From Stenotrophomonas sp. UBA2629 (GTDB taxonomy: Bacteria > Pseudomonadota > Gammaproteobacteria > Xanthomonadales > Xanthomonadaceae), in NCBI GenBank assembly GCA_002359895.1, contig DEOB01000012.1, forward strand, positions 1 through 64,000: a DNA stretch of 64,000 nucleotides, in the 5' to 3' direction. The first letter of the stretch is position 1, and each line of letters starts with the position of its first letter. Of the stretch, positions 1 to 8,180 are shown piece after piece. Under the pieces are notes generated by a model. The model was not told the origin of the DNA, did no database searches, and worked only from the letters and a program-made list of their open reading frames with translations. The translations under genes and the position numbers were made by a program.

Positions 1-864
1 ACTGGCACCCAATGCGGTGCCACCAACACCGGCCGAGGTGGCGCCGGTTTCCACCGGCACACCGCCAACGTTGATCAGCGCATCACCGTTTTCATCCACT
101 GCATTGCCGCCCACGGCGACTGCGCCAGGGCCAATGGCCTGCGCGTTTTGGCCGAACGCAGCGGCGTTTTGACCTGCAGCAAGTGCATTCATGCCGACTG
201 CCGTTGCGCCATCGGCCACGGCATTGGCACCGCTACCGAATGCCGATGCACCGTTGCCGATGGCGTTGGTGGCTTCACCGGCAGCCGTTGCGTTGTCGCC
301 TTCCGAATACGCGCCAGCATCGCTGTCGGCACTGCCGGTGGCGGTGAAGTATTTGGCGGTCTTCTGGCCTTCCTCTGCAATGGCCGCCACATCATCGAGC
401 TGCGATTTGTTCACCGCATCGGTGGCTTCAGTACCAGCGGCGACGTTGGTGATTTGGCGCTCGGCACCTTCGCTGCCTACCGAGACGCTGTCGGCACGGT
501 TAGCCACGGAATTGGCGCCCAAGGCCACGCTGTTGTCTGCCGATGCGACGGTGGATGCACCGATAGCCACGGCGTTGGCACCGGTGGCCTGGGCGTTGCC
601 GGCCACGGCGCAATCGGTCAGGAACGGACTACTGAATACCAAGCAGGGTGCGGTGCCACCTACCTCCAGCGACTGTGCCTGGGCCAGTGGCGTTATCGCC
701 CCTCCCAACCCCAGGACAATTGCCAGCGACAAGGCCTGCAGCCGATGACCGTGCGCGCTGCGCTGGTCAACGATGCTCCCCGGCGAATTGGAAGTGGCCA
801 ACTCCGATGCCACCACCAACTGCCCCAATGCCTTGTTCCACACCTTGCGATAAATCCGATTCAT
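1..864 (-). CDS. YadA-like trimeric autotransporter adhesin, N-terminal part (3' end outside window)
   Basis: The gene starts at 864 and reads without a stop to the window edge (288 codons), so the C-terminal membrane anchor is not visible. The N-terminus MNRIYRKVWNKALGQ fits the extended signal peptide region of type V autotransporters, followed by a hydrophobic stretch ending near ALAQAQ. The passenger has the SADSDAGAY, ATNAIGNGASAFG and VNKSQLDDVAAIA motifs and AxAxGxxA-type head repeats typical of left-handed parallel beta-roll YadA/Hia heads. It carries a DENGDAL insert also present in the second adhesin (8181-11855). Where that adhesin has four copies of a 119-residue module, this one has a single copy. 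Expected role: outer-membrane trimeric adhesin for surface or biofilm attachment. The family is secure; the receptor is unknown. Confidence 0.9.
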   Translation of the reverse strand, partial: MNRIYRKVWNKALGQLVVASELATSNSPGSIVDQRSAHGHRLQALSLAIVLGLGGAITPLAQAQSLEVGGTAPCLVFSSPFLTDCAVAGNAQATGANAVAIGASTVASADNSVALGANSVANRADSVSVGSEGAERQITNVAAGTEATDAVNKSQLDDVAAIAEEGQKTAKYFTATGSADSDAGAYSEGDNATAAGEATNAIGNGASAFGSGANAVADGATAVGMNALAAGQNAAAFGQNAQAIGPGAVAVGGNAVDENGDALINVGGVPVETGATSAGVGGTALGAS

Positions 865-1060
865 CGTCACTGCTCCTTAAGTGGGCTGGGTCTTTGTGTC
901 GCTCGCAGAAAGCGTCATCGCGGGGCTGAATAGGCCCAACGATCCCCCTGAGGTGTTTTGGATCCCGCTACCCGGACATGCCAAGCACGTGAGGCTCACG
1001 CCTGTCGTGGCTGCCCAGGTGCATCGGGAGTGCTGACACTCCGTTCGCAACGGGCCGCTA

Positions 1061-1192
1061 CAGGACGGAACGAGTGTTAAGCCAGAATTTATGGAACGTC
1101 AACAATTTGACCTTGAGAGTGAAATCTTTGATGGGCGTCCCAAATCTCAGGCTATTCAGCGCATTAAGAATCAAAATTATCTTTTGAAACAA
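1061..1192 (-). promoter_or_regulatory. Conserved leader/promoter region of adhesin 1
   Basis: Two blocks recur upstream of both adhesin genes. On the plus strand they read CAGGACGGnnnGAGTGTT (1061-1078 here, 12027-12044 for the other gene) and TCTTTTGAAACAA (1180-1192 here, 12144-12156). They lie about 200 and 320 nt from the start codon here, and 170 and 290 nt for the paralogue. Conserved order and near-constant spacing in otherwise diverged DNA suggest shared regulation or a structured leader. The exact promoter is not resolved. Confidence 0.45.
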
Positions 1193-1607
1193 TCTGATGC
1201 GAGCCAGCTGTATCCCTTAACAGGCATGCGGCCATACCCGTCAGACAGACTGCAGAAAAACGGCCGTAAGCCTTGTGCCATGGGCGTTACCCAGCGGCGT
1301 CCTCCATCGAGCGAATTTCGTCTACAGGAACCCTCTGATACCGCATTGCAGCAACCGCTGGGCGCGGAAAACCTGCCCGCTCCACCGACAGCAGCAATGG
1401 AAATGCCCTGCCAAAAAACCATCACCACGCACGCCCAACTCCGTGCCCCCGACATAAACAGGCCGCAACGCTGCGTGCCGCCCAGCGCTCGCGCACTGCC
1501 CCCAACCGGCCATGCAATGTGGTCACCCGGCTCAGTCGCGGCCAGCCCGATGGGCGCGATGGGCGCAACTGGCCTGCACTGCCTGCGTAGAGCATTTGCG
1601 CCCCAAG

Positions 1608-1638
1608 AAAAAAGCCCCGGCAATGCCGGGGCTTTTTG
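1608..1638 (-). terminator. Rho-independent terminator after S8 protease 1
   Basis: A perfect GC-rich hairpin (AGCCCCGGCA with TGCCGGGGCT) has a run of U on the minus-strand transcript. It begins about 17 nt after the protease stop codon at 1655. Confidence 0.85.
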
Positions 1639-1654
1639 TGAACCTGCTTCAAGG

Positions 1655-3538
1655 TTACTGGCGCGCAACCAATGTCACACCGGTATACGGCGTGGTGCCC
1701 ACCAGCTTGAGGTAGTACGTCCCTGCCTTGGGCGCGGTGAAACGCACGGTCTCGGCGGTGCTGCCACTGCGCACGGAGCGGGCCTCGTGGCTCACTGCCG
1801 TGGGTTCGCTGCCCATGCTGACGTACATCGACACATCACCGGAGCCGCCATAGCTCATGAAGGAAAGGACCTTCCCGGCCTCGGCCTCAAAGCGGTAGAG
1901 CACTTCACTGCCCGCAACTCCCGTCAAACCGTTGACGGCCATTTTGTTGACCAGGGGCGTGGCCACCAGCCCACACGACTCCAGCTCCGGATTGCACGGG
2001 CGCTCCCCCAACAGCTTGGTCAAGGCCGCATTGATGTTGAGAATGCCGGCACCCATTGGGGTCTCGGCCGGGATCTCGACCGGGAATGGGGTAGCGGTCT
2101 CCTTGAGCAGGTCACGCATCTGCGTCCAGGTCAGCGGCGTCTCGGCCACGCTCTGGATCATGGCCACCGCAGCCGTCACATGCGGTGCGGCCATGGAGGT
2201 GCCAAGCAGGCCAACCGATATCCAGTTCTCGGGCTCAACCTGCGTCGCACCGCCATTGATCGTCTGCCAGATGCCCCCTTTGGGGTTGCCGTCCAGTTTG
2301 TCTCCGCCCGGCGCTGCCAGATCCACACGCTCGCCAAAGTTGGAATATGACGCCTTACCGCCGGTGAAGCGGCTGGCCCCCACCGAAATGACGTTGTTGC
2401 ATACGCTCATGGTGTACTTGCCCGCGTCACGGTTGATGTTGCCTGCGGCAACAACAACGATGGCGCCCTTTGCAATCGCAAAATCAATGGCGGTCTGAAA
2501 GGCCTTCTTGCAGGGGGATGGGTCTGCGCCGCCGAGGCTCATGTTGATCACCTCCGCCGGGTTCGGGTTCAGCGGAAGGCCAGGCACCTCGCCCCCCACC
2601 GACCAGATGATCGCATCGACAATATCGCTGGAATACCCTTTATCGCAGGCGCCAAGAACGCGCATCGGCAGCACTTTGGCCTTGTGCGCCAACCCTGCCA
2701 GCCCTTTCCCGTTGTTGGTTTCCTGGGCAATGGTGCCGGCCACATGGGTACCGTGCCAGGAACTGGCAATGGCGGAGTGCGGGCCCTTACGTGCCCAGCC
2801 TGAGCAGTAGTTTTCCTCGGCCCAGTCGCCTATGTCCCAGCCACCTGGCGCACGTTCCTCACTGTCCCGGCGGGAGACGCGCATGTCGGTAATCATGTCG
2901 TAGCCGGGCAGCACATTGCCCTGCAGGTCGGGATTGCCCTGCGAAATGCCAGTGTCGATAACCGCCACCACCACACCTTCTCCCTGCGACCGCATCCATG
3001 CCTGCTCGGCGTGCACGCCTGTGTTGGGATCGGAAAAATGCCACTGCAGCTTGGCGTAGTCCGGATCGGCCGGCACCATGGCCGCCGCCGTGCCGCCCGC
3101 ACGCTGCATCAGCTCATCAATTTCCACGTCCTGCACCGCGGGGTCGGCCTTCAACTCGCGAATGAATGCTTCCACTTCAACAGCGTTCAAGGCACGCGAC
3201 GTCCTGATCACATTCCAGCCCGGTGAAGCCAGGCGCCGCATGAACTTGGCGCGCGCAGCCGGGCGTTCAGCCGACCGGCTGCTGGCGACAACCATGCGGT
3301 CCAACCCGCTGCGCACAATTGCCGCATCCAGGCCACGGCCCAACACCGCCGCATCACGTGATTCGACCGAACCGGCACGGTACTGCACCAGAAACCGGGT
3401 GCGACCTTCCGGCTGATCGGCCATTTGCACGGAGGCCCGCAACGGTGCGATTTCCGCCGCCTGCCCAGCCGGCACACCCGCGGTGGCCATCAGTACAACG
3501 CCTGCAATTGCCATACCCAGCTTGTTTCTCTTCTTCAT
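1655..3538 (-). CDS. Secreted subtilisin-like S8 serine protease with PPC domain (paralogue 1)
   Basis: A 627-residue exported protease. The start at 3538 was chosen because it gives a classic signal peptide (MKKRNKLGMAIAGVVLMATA, then a small-residue site near AGQA27); the frame stays open upstream but that part is not protein-like. A propeptide spans roughly 28-165. The S8 catalytic domain has Asp195 (VAVIDTG), His262 (HGTHVAGT), oxyanion Asn367 (AAGN) and Ser448 (GTSMAAPH). A pre-peptidase C-terminal (PPC) beta-domain lies at about 535-627, ending GVTLVARQ. Pairs of cysteines suggest disulfides, as in extracellular proteases. It is the first of three tandem paralogues (1655-8024) resembling the secreted StmPr-type proteases of Stenotrophomonas. 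Function is degradation of external protein. The substrate is not predictable. Confidence 0.93.
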   Translation of the reverse strand: MKKRNKLGMAIAGVVLMATAGVPAGQAAEIAPLRASVQMADQPEGRTRFLVQYRAGSVESRDAAVLGRGLDAAIVRSGLDRMVVASSRSAERPAARAKFMRRLASPGWNVIRTSRALNAVEVEAFIRELKADPAVQDVEIDELMQRAGGTAAAMVPADPDYAKLQWHFSDPNTGVHAEQAWMRSQGEGVVVAVIDTGISQGNPDLQGNVLPGYDMITDMRVSRRDSEERAPGGWDIGDWAEENYCSGWARKGPHSAIASSWHGTHVAGTIAQETNNGKGLAGLAHKAKVLPMRVLGACDKGYSSDIVDAIIWSVGGEVPGLPLNPNPAEVINMSLGGADPSPCKKAFQTAIDFAIAKGAIVVVAAGNINRDAGKYTMSVCNNVISVGASRFTGGKASYSNFGERVDLAAPGGDKLDGNPKGGIWQTINGGATQVEPENWISVGLLGTSMAAPHVTAAVAMIQSVAETPLTWTQMRDLLKETATPFPVEIPAETPMGAGILNINAALTKLLGERPCNPELESCGLVATPLVNKMAVNGLTGVAGSEVLYRFEAEAGKVLSFMSYGGSGDVSMYVSMGSEPTAVSHEARSVRSGSTAETVRFTAPKAGTYYLKLVGTTPYTGVTLVARQ

Positions 3539-3959
3539 CTCAAACCCCTCATTGAATGAAACACAAATGAAGCCCTCACCACTGCAACCGCTCCCCATCA
3601 CTGCCGTCACCCGTGGCAACGGCCTGACAACAGAGCAACGGTGTGCCTCCCATCGGTGCGCCCCCCACGAAGACGCTGGCATCGCAATGGCCTGCAAACC
3701 CCACAGGCACCAGTGCTCAGCCGCATCGCGCACAAAAAACAGGGGAAATAGGCCGTTGTCCTGCATCGCCAGCGATGCGCTGACCTCGACGCTGGCCAAG
3801 CGCAATTTCACGCATTGAATGCAACCGCACGCATGTGAAACGTCGCTCTTCGCCATGCAGCACGCTCTGTCACGGTGTTGCGCTGCTCACGCATCTCCCG
3901 GGCATGGTCGCCAGGAAACAGCGGCATGACCGGCAGCCTTGGAAGACACAAGGTGGCCC
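3539..3959. other. Intergenic region between S8 protease genes 1 and 2
   Basis: 421 nt holding the 5' leader of protease 1 and the 3' flank of protease 2, both minus strand. No gene, tRNA or clear U-tract hairpin is visible. I could not identify a convincing promoter by eye. Confidence 0.5.
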
Positions 3960-5828
3960 CTATTGCCGCGCTACCAGATTCACCCCCGAATACGCACCTG
4001 CACCCACCAGCCTGATGTAGTAAGTGCCTGCCTTAGGCGCGGTAAACCGCACGGTTTCCGACGTGCTGCCAGCGCGTACGGAACGGGCGTCATGCACCGC
4101 CGCAGTAGGTACCGTGTCCAAACTGACATACATCGACACGTCGCCCGTACCGGCATAGCTCATGAACGAAAGCACTTTCCCGGCTTCGGCCTGGAAACGA
4201 AAAAGCACGTCATCGTCGGCACTACCGGCCAGGTCAGTGGCAGCAACCTTGTTGACCAGCACGGTGCTCTGGCTCGAACCGCATTCCGTCACTGCCGGAT
4301 TGCAGGGCGCTTCGGCAAGCGCTCGGCTCAGTGCGGCGTCAATGTTGAGGATGCCTGCGCCCATCGACGTGGCGGTGGGGATATCCACCGGAAAGGGCGT
4401 GGCCGTCTCCATGAGCAGGCGGCGCATCTGTATCCACGTCAGCGGCGTTTGCACCGCGCTCTGGATCATCGCCACCGCAGCGGCAACGTGCGGCGACGCC
4501 TGGGACGTGCCCGGCATTCCACGCAGCACCCAGTTACCGGGTTCCACCCTTTTGGTGCCGCCATTGACCATCTGCCAGACGCCCACGCCAGGGCCGATGT
4601 CCCGCTTGTCGCCGCCCGGCGCCGCCAGATCCACCCGTACGCCATAGTTGGAGTACGACGTCTTGCCACCGGTGATGCGGCTGGCACCCACCGAGATGAC
4701 CTTGTCGCAGTTGCTCAGGTTGTACCAGGCCGCCTCACGCCCATGGTTGCCTGCGGCGACAACGACAATGGCGCCCTTCTGCGTCACAAAATCGAGCGCT
4801 TCCTGGTATTCCACCGGGCACGGTTCGCGGTCGGCACTGCCCAGGCTCAAGTTGATCACCTCAGCAGGGTTCGGGTTGATCGGCAGCCCCGGCACTTCGC
4901 CGCCCACCGCCCAGACCATGCCGTCGACCAAATCGCTGCTGAAGCCGCCACACGACCCCAGCACGCGTATCGGCAGCACCTTGGCCTTGTACGCCAGGCC
5001 GGCACCGCCTATGTCGTTGTTGGTTTCCTGGGCGATGGTGCCGGCCACATGTGTGCCATGCCAGCTGGTGTCCTTGGCCTTGTGCGTGCCGCCCACACCG
5101 ACCATGCAGTAGTCAGCCTCCACCCAGCTGCCCACATCCCAGCCACCGGGCACGCGCTCATCGGTGTCGCGACGGGAATGGTGCTTGCTGGTGATCATGT
5201 CGTAGCCGGGCACCAGGTTGTTCTGCAGGTCCGGGTTACCTTGTGCAACGCCGTCATCCACCACCGCCACCACCACGCCTTCGCCCTGCGAGCGTGCCCA
5301 CGCCTGCGGCGCACGCACACCCGCTACCGGATCAGAAAAACTCCATTGCTGACCGGCATAATCCGGATCGCTGGGTACCAGCGAGGGCGCGTCGTCAGCA
5401 GCCGAGTACACCCTTCTGTCAACGTAGGCATCGGCCACCGCCGGGTTGGCCTTCAGCTCACGCACAAAGGCTTCGGCTTCGGCCGCATCCAGATCACGGG
5501 ACGTCTTCACCACACTCCAATCCGGCAGCGCCAGACGCCGCATGAGGCCGGCGCGGACGGAGGGACGCGCTGCGGAGCGCGCACTTGCCGCTACCGCGCG
5601 ATCCAGCCCGCTGCGGCTGACGGCACTGTTCAAGCTGCGCCCAAGTGCCGCCACATCGCGCGTTTCCACTGCGCCGGCACGGTACTTCACCAGAAACCGA
5701 TAGCCGCCGCTGTCTTGCTGCACGGCTGTAGCCGGCTCGGCGCCAGCCGCATGCACAGCAGGTACCGCCATCGACGCCATCAGGACCGCAACTGAAATGG
5801 CAGCACCGAGCGTGTTTGTTTTTTTCAT
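3960..5828 (-). CDS. Secreted subtilisin-like S8 serine protease with PPC domain (paralogue 2)
   Basis: A 622-residue paralogue of the neighbours on both sides. It begins with a signal peptide (MKKTNTLGAAISVAVLMASM, cleavage near VHA27) and an N-terminal propeptide. The triad is Asp191 (VAVVDDG), His257 (WHGTHVAG) and Ser442 (GTSQASPH), with oxyanion Asn361 (AAGN). The serine loop reads GTSQASPH where the other two have GTSMAAPH or GTSMSAPH, a change near the active site that may alter specificity. The PPC domain ends GVNLVARQ. The length matches its sisters and all catalytic residues are present, so it should be active. The gene probably has its own leader, since 318-421 nt separate it from each neighbour. 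Confidence 0.93.
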   Translation of the reverse strand: MKKTNTLGAAISVAVLMASMAVPAVHAAGAEPATAVQQDSGGYRFLVKYRAGAVETRDVAALGRSLNSAVSRSGLDRAVAASARSAARPSVRAGLMRRLALPDWSVVKTSRDLDAAEAEAFVRELKANPAVADAYVDRRVYSAADDAPSLVPSDPDYAGQQWSFSDPVAGVRAPQAWARSQGEGVVVAVVDDGVAQGNPDLQNNLVPGYDMITSKHHSRRDTDERVPGGWDVGSWVEADYCMVGVGGTHKAKDTSWHGTHVAGTIAQETNNDIGGAGLAYKAKVLPIRVLGSCGGFSSDLVDGMVWAVGGEVPGLPINPNPAEVINLSLGSADREPCPVEYQEALDFVTQKGAIVVVAAGNHGREAAWYNLSNCDKVISVGASRITGGKTSYSNYGVRVDLAAPGGDKRDIGPGVGVWQMVNGGTKRVEPGNWVLRGMPGTSQASPHVAAAVAMIQSAVQTPLTWIQMRRLLMETATPFPVDIPTATSMGAGILNIDAALSRALAEAPCNPAVTECGSSQSTVLVNKVAATDLAGSADDDVLFRFQAEAGKVLSFMSYAGTGDVSMYVSLDTVPTAAVHDARSVRAGSTSETVRFTAPKAGTYYIRLVGAGAYSGVNLVARQ

Positions 5829-6146
5829 CTTGTGGTTCTCATCAGATCGAACAGGAAGGGAACATCCGTCGTCGCACTCGCAAGACGTGCGGCCATACCT
5901 TCATCTGCAGACACCGGTCACCCCACAGCGTTGCCTGAGCGGCGCACGGAGGTGCCGTGCCGCCAGCCGATGTCGCAAAGGTGTCCGGTGGTGTTTGCCG
6001 AAAGGCACGGCTCGCCCGTTCTTACTCACCACCGCGTGATGCGCCGTGGTGCCAGAACGCGTGGCCATGGCATTGCCAACAGGCAATGACGTCCTGGGCA
6101 AAGAGCCCGGTTGCAACGCGGGCTCTTTGTCACGGCCGCAAGGTGT
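5829..6146. other. Intergenic region between S8 protease genes 2 and 3
   Basis: 318 nt with no gene. It contains the leader of protease 2 and a hairpin after protease 3 (6100-6128). About 20-50 nt before the protease 2 start, positions 5847-5878 resemble 8043-8073, the same place in the protease 3 leader (pattern GAACAGnAAnGGAAC). Confidence 0.55.
6100..6128 (-). terminator. Probable terminator after S8 protease 3
   Basis: Inverted repeat AAAGAGCCC / GGGCTCTTT with an 11-nt loop, 18 nt beyond the stop of the gene at 6147. The U-run is short on the minus strand, so efficiency is uncertain. Confidence 0.55.
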
Positions 6147-8024
6147 CTACTGGCGTGCCACCACACTCACGCCCGTGTACGCGGTCACCCCCACCAGCTT
6201 GATGTAGTAGGTGCCGGCCTTGGGGGCAGTGAAACGTATGACTTGTGTGGTGGTGCCACGGCGCTCAGACCGCGCATCGAATGCCGCTGCCGAAGGTTCC
6301 TTGTCCAAACCCGCATACATGGACACCTCACCGGCGCCGCCATAGCTGTTGATCGACAGCACCTTGCCCGCTTCTGCCTGGAAGCTGTACAGCACCTCGT
6401 CACCGGCCCGCCCCAGCAAGCCGGCAACCGCCACGTTGTTGACCAGCGGTGTGGCGCTGGCGCTGCAATCACCCACTGCAGGGTCACAAGGTGGCAACAG
6501 CGCCTTGTCCAACGCTGCCTTGATGTCGAGGATGCCCGCGCCGATGGATTTGTTGGCTGGCGGCGCAACCTTGAACGGCTTGACGGTGGAAGCCAGCAGC
6601 GTGCGCATCTGTACCCAGGTCAACGGTGTCTGCACCACACTCTGGATCATCGCCGCAGCTGCCGCGACATGCGGCGCGCTCATTGAGGTGCCTGCCATTC
6701 CCCGTACCACGAACTCATTGCCCGGGACTGTTTTTCCGGTGTTGACCACCTGATGAATCCAATCCGTGTCGGCAGACCCACCGGCGCCCCCCGGTGCTGC
6801 CAGTTCCACACGCGGGCCATAGTTGGAATAGGCAACCCTGCCACCATCAAAACCGGTAGCCCCTACGGAAATGACGTTGTTGCAGGAGCCCATCGTGTAG
6901 GCAGCCGCATTGCCATTGCTGTTGCCGGCCGCTGTCACGACGATGACGCCCATTCTGACCACCTGATTGATGGCCGCTTGATAGACGGCCGGGCATCCAA
7001 GCGGCTCTTTGCTTCCCAGGCTGAGGTTGATCACGTCGGCCGGGTTTGGATTGATGGGCATGCCGGGTACTTCGCCGCCCGCCGCCCAGATCATGCCATC
7101 GGCAATATCACTGCCCGTTCCGCCGCAGGACCCAAGGACACGCACCGGCAGCACCTTCGCCTTGAAGGCCAGCCCAGCGACGTACTGCCCATTATTGGTT
7201 TCCTGCGCGATGGTCCCGGCAACATGGCTACCATGCCACAGGCTGTCTTCCGCAGGATGCGTCTCCTTGGTTGCCCAACCTGTGCAGTAGTTCGTTTCAA
7301 CCCAGCTACCCGTATCCCACCCCCCGGCCACACGCCCATCATTGTCGCGGCGCGACACCCGCTTGTCGGTGATCATGTCGTAGCCGGGCACAAGGTTGTT
7401 CTGCAGGTCCGGCGTGTTCTGTACAACGCCCGAATCGAGCACTGCCACCACCACGCCCTCCCCTTGCGAGATATCCCACGCTTCACTCGCATTGACGCCA
7501 CTGTCCGGGTTGTAGAAATTCCACTGCTTGTTGGCACTTTCCGGGTCGTCGGGCATATAGCTGGCAGGGCGAATACCCATGTGCTGAAACAGGTAGTCAA
7601 TCTCCACGCTCTCCACCGCCGGGTTGGCCTTCATTTCTCGAATGAAATCGGCAGATTCCCCGGCATCGAGAAAACGCGACGCCTTGATCACCGCCCACCC
7701 CGGGCTGGCCATACGCCGCAGCAACGTGGCCTGTACGGCGGGCAGTGCAGCCGAACGAGCGGTTGCCCGCACAATACGGTTGAGACCTGCGCGCGCGGTC
7801 GCCGCACTGATGCCCTGGTTGGCGCTGGCCGCGTCGCGCAACTCGCGGGTGCCTGCACGGTACTTCACCACAAAGCGGTAGCTGCCCCCGGCTGCATCGC
7901 CAGCGCCGGCACTGAGCGGTGCTGCACGTTGATGCCCGCTATCGGCCGCCATCGCCATGGGAGCGCCCGCTGAAGTCATCAAAACTGCGCTGGCCACTAC
8001 CGCGCCAAGTTTGTTTTTTTTCAT
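6147..8024 (-). CDS. Secreted subtilisin-like S8 serine protease with PPC domain (paralogue 3)
   Basis: A 625-residue third member of the tandem set. The signal peptide is MKKNKLGAVVASAVLMTSAG, cleaved near AMA26, followed by a propeptide. Catalytic residues are Asp197 (VAVLDSG), His264 (WHGSHVAG), oxyanion Asn368 (TAAGN) and Ser447 (GTSMSAPH). The C-terminal PPC domain ends GVSVVARQ. The histidine motif HGSH differs from HGTH in paralogues 1 and 2. It lies just downstream of the complete adhesin (156 nt away, same strand). Co-secretion of adhesin and proteases is plausible but functional coupling is only an inference. Confidence 0.93.
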   Translation of the reverse strand: MKKNKLGAVVASAVLMTSAGAPMAMAADSGHQRAAPLSAGAGDAAGGSYRFVVKYRAGTRELRDAASANQGISAATARAGLNRIVRATARSAALPAVQATLLRRMASPGWAVIKASRFLDAGESADFIREMKANPAVESVEIDYLFQHMGIRPASYMPDDPESANKQWNFYNPDSGVNASEAWDISQGEGVVVAVLDSGVVQNTPDLQNNLVPGYDMITDKRVSRRDNDGRVAGGWDTGSWVETNYCTGWATKETHPAEDSLWHGSHVAGTIAQETNNGQYVAGLAFKAKVLPVRVLGSCGGTGSDIADGMIWAAGGEVPGMPINPNPADVINLSLGSKEPLGCPAVYQAAINQVVRMGVIVVTAAGNSNGNAAAYTMGSCNNVISVGATGFDGGRVAYSNYGPRVELAAPGGAGGSADTDWIHQVVNTGKTVPGNEFVVRGMAGTSMSAPHVAAAAAMIQSVVQTPLTWVQMRTLLASTVKPFKVAPPANKSIGAGILDIKAALDKALLPPCDPAVGDCSASATPLVNNVAVAGLLGRAGDEVLYSFQAEAGKVLSINSYGGAGEVSMYAGLDKEPSAAAFDARSERRGTTTQVIRFTAPKAGTYYIKLVGVTAYTGVSVVARQ

Positions 8025-8180
8025 GTTCAGTTTCTCGTCTGTTGGAACAGCAAAGGAACGTCATCGCGGCACTGCCGTGCCGCGCTGGTTTCCAGCAACG
8101 GCTGCAGTGGGTGAACCAGCCGGTGGTCACCAACCCGGATGCCCCCCACCACCGTGGGTGGGAGCAGGCAACCACCGCGC

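Larger units (their letters stand above)
865..1654. other. 790-nt gene-free region upstream of the first adhesin
   Basis: No convincing gene in any frame. The region holds the adhesin 5' leader on the minus strand, including two short blocks shared with the other adhesin's leader (1061-1078 and 1180-1192). A small inverted repeat GGAGTG/CACTCC lies near 1027-1042, and the protease terminator is at 1608-1638. The stretch 1075-1200 is more AT-rich than its surroundings, as expected for a promoter zone. Confidence 0.6.

Noticed and set aside
3939..5795. 618-codon open frame antisense to protease 2
   Set aside because: No signal, no domain, Arg/His-rich shadow of a proven protease gene.
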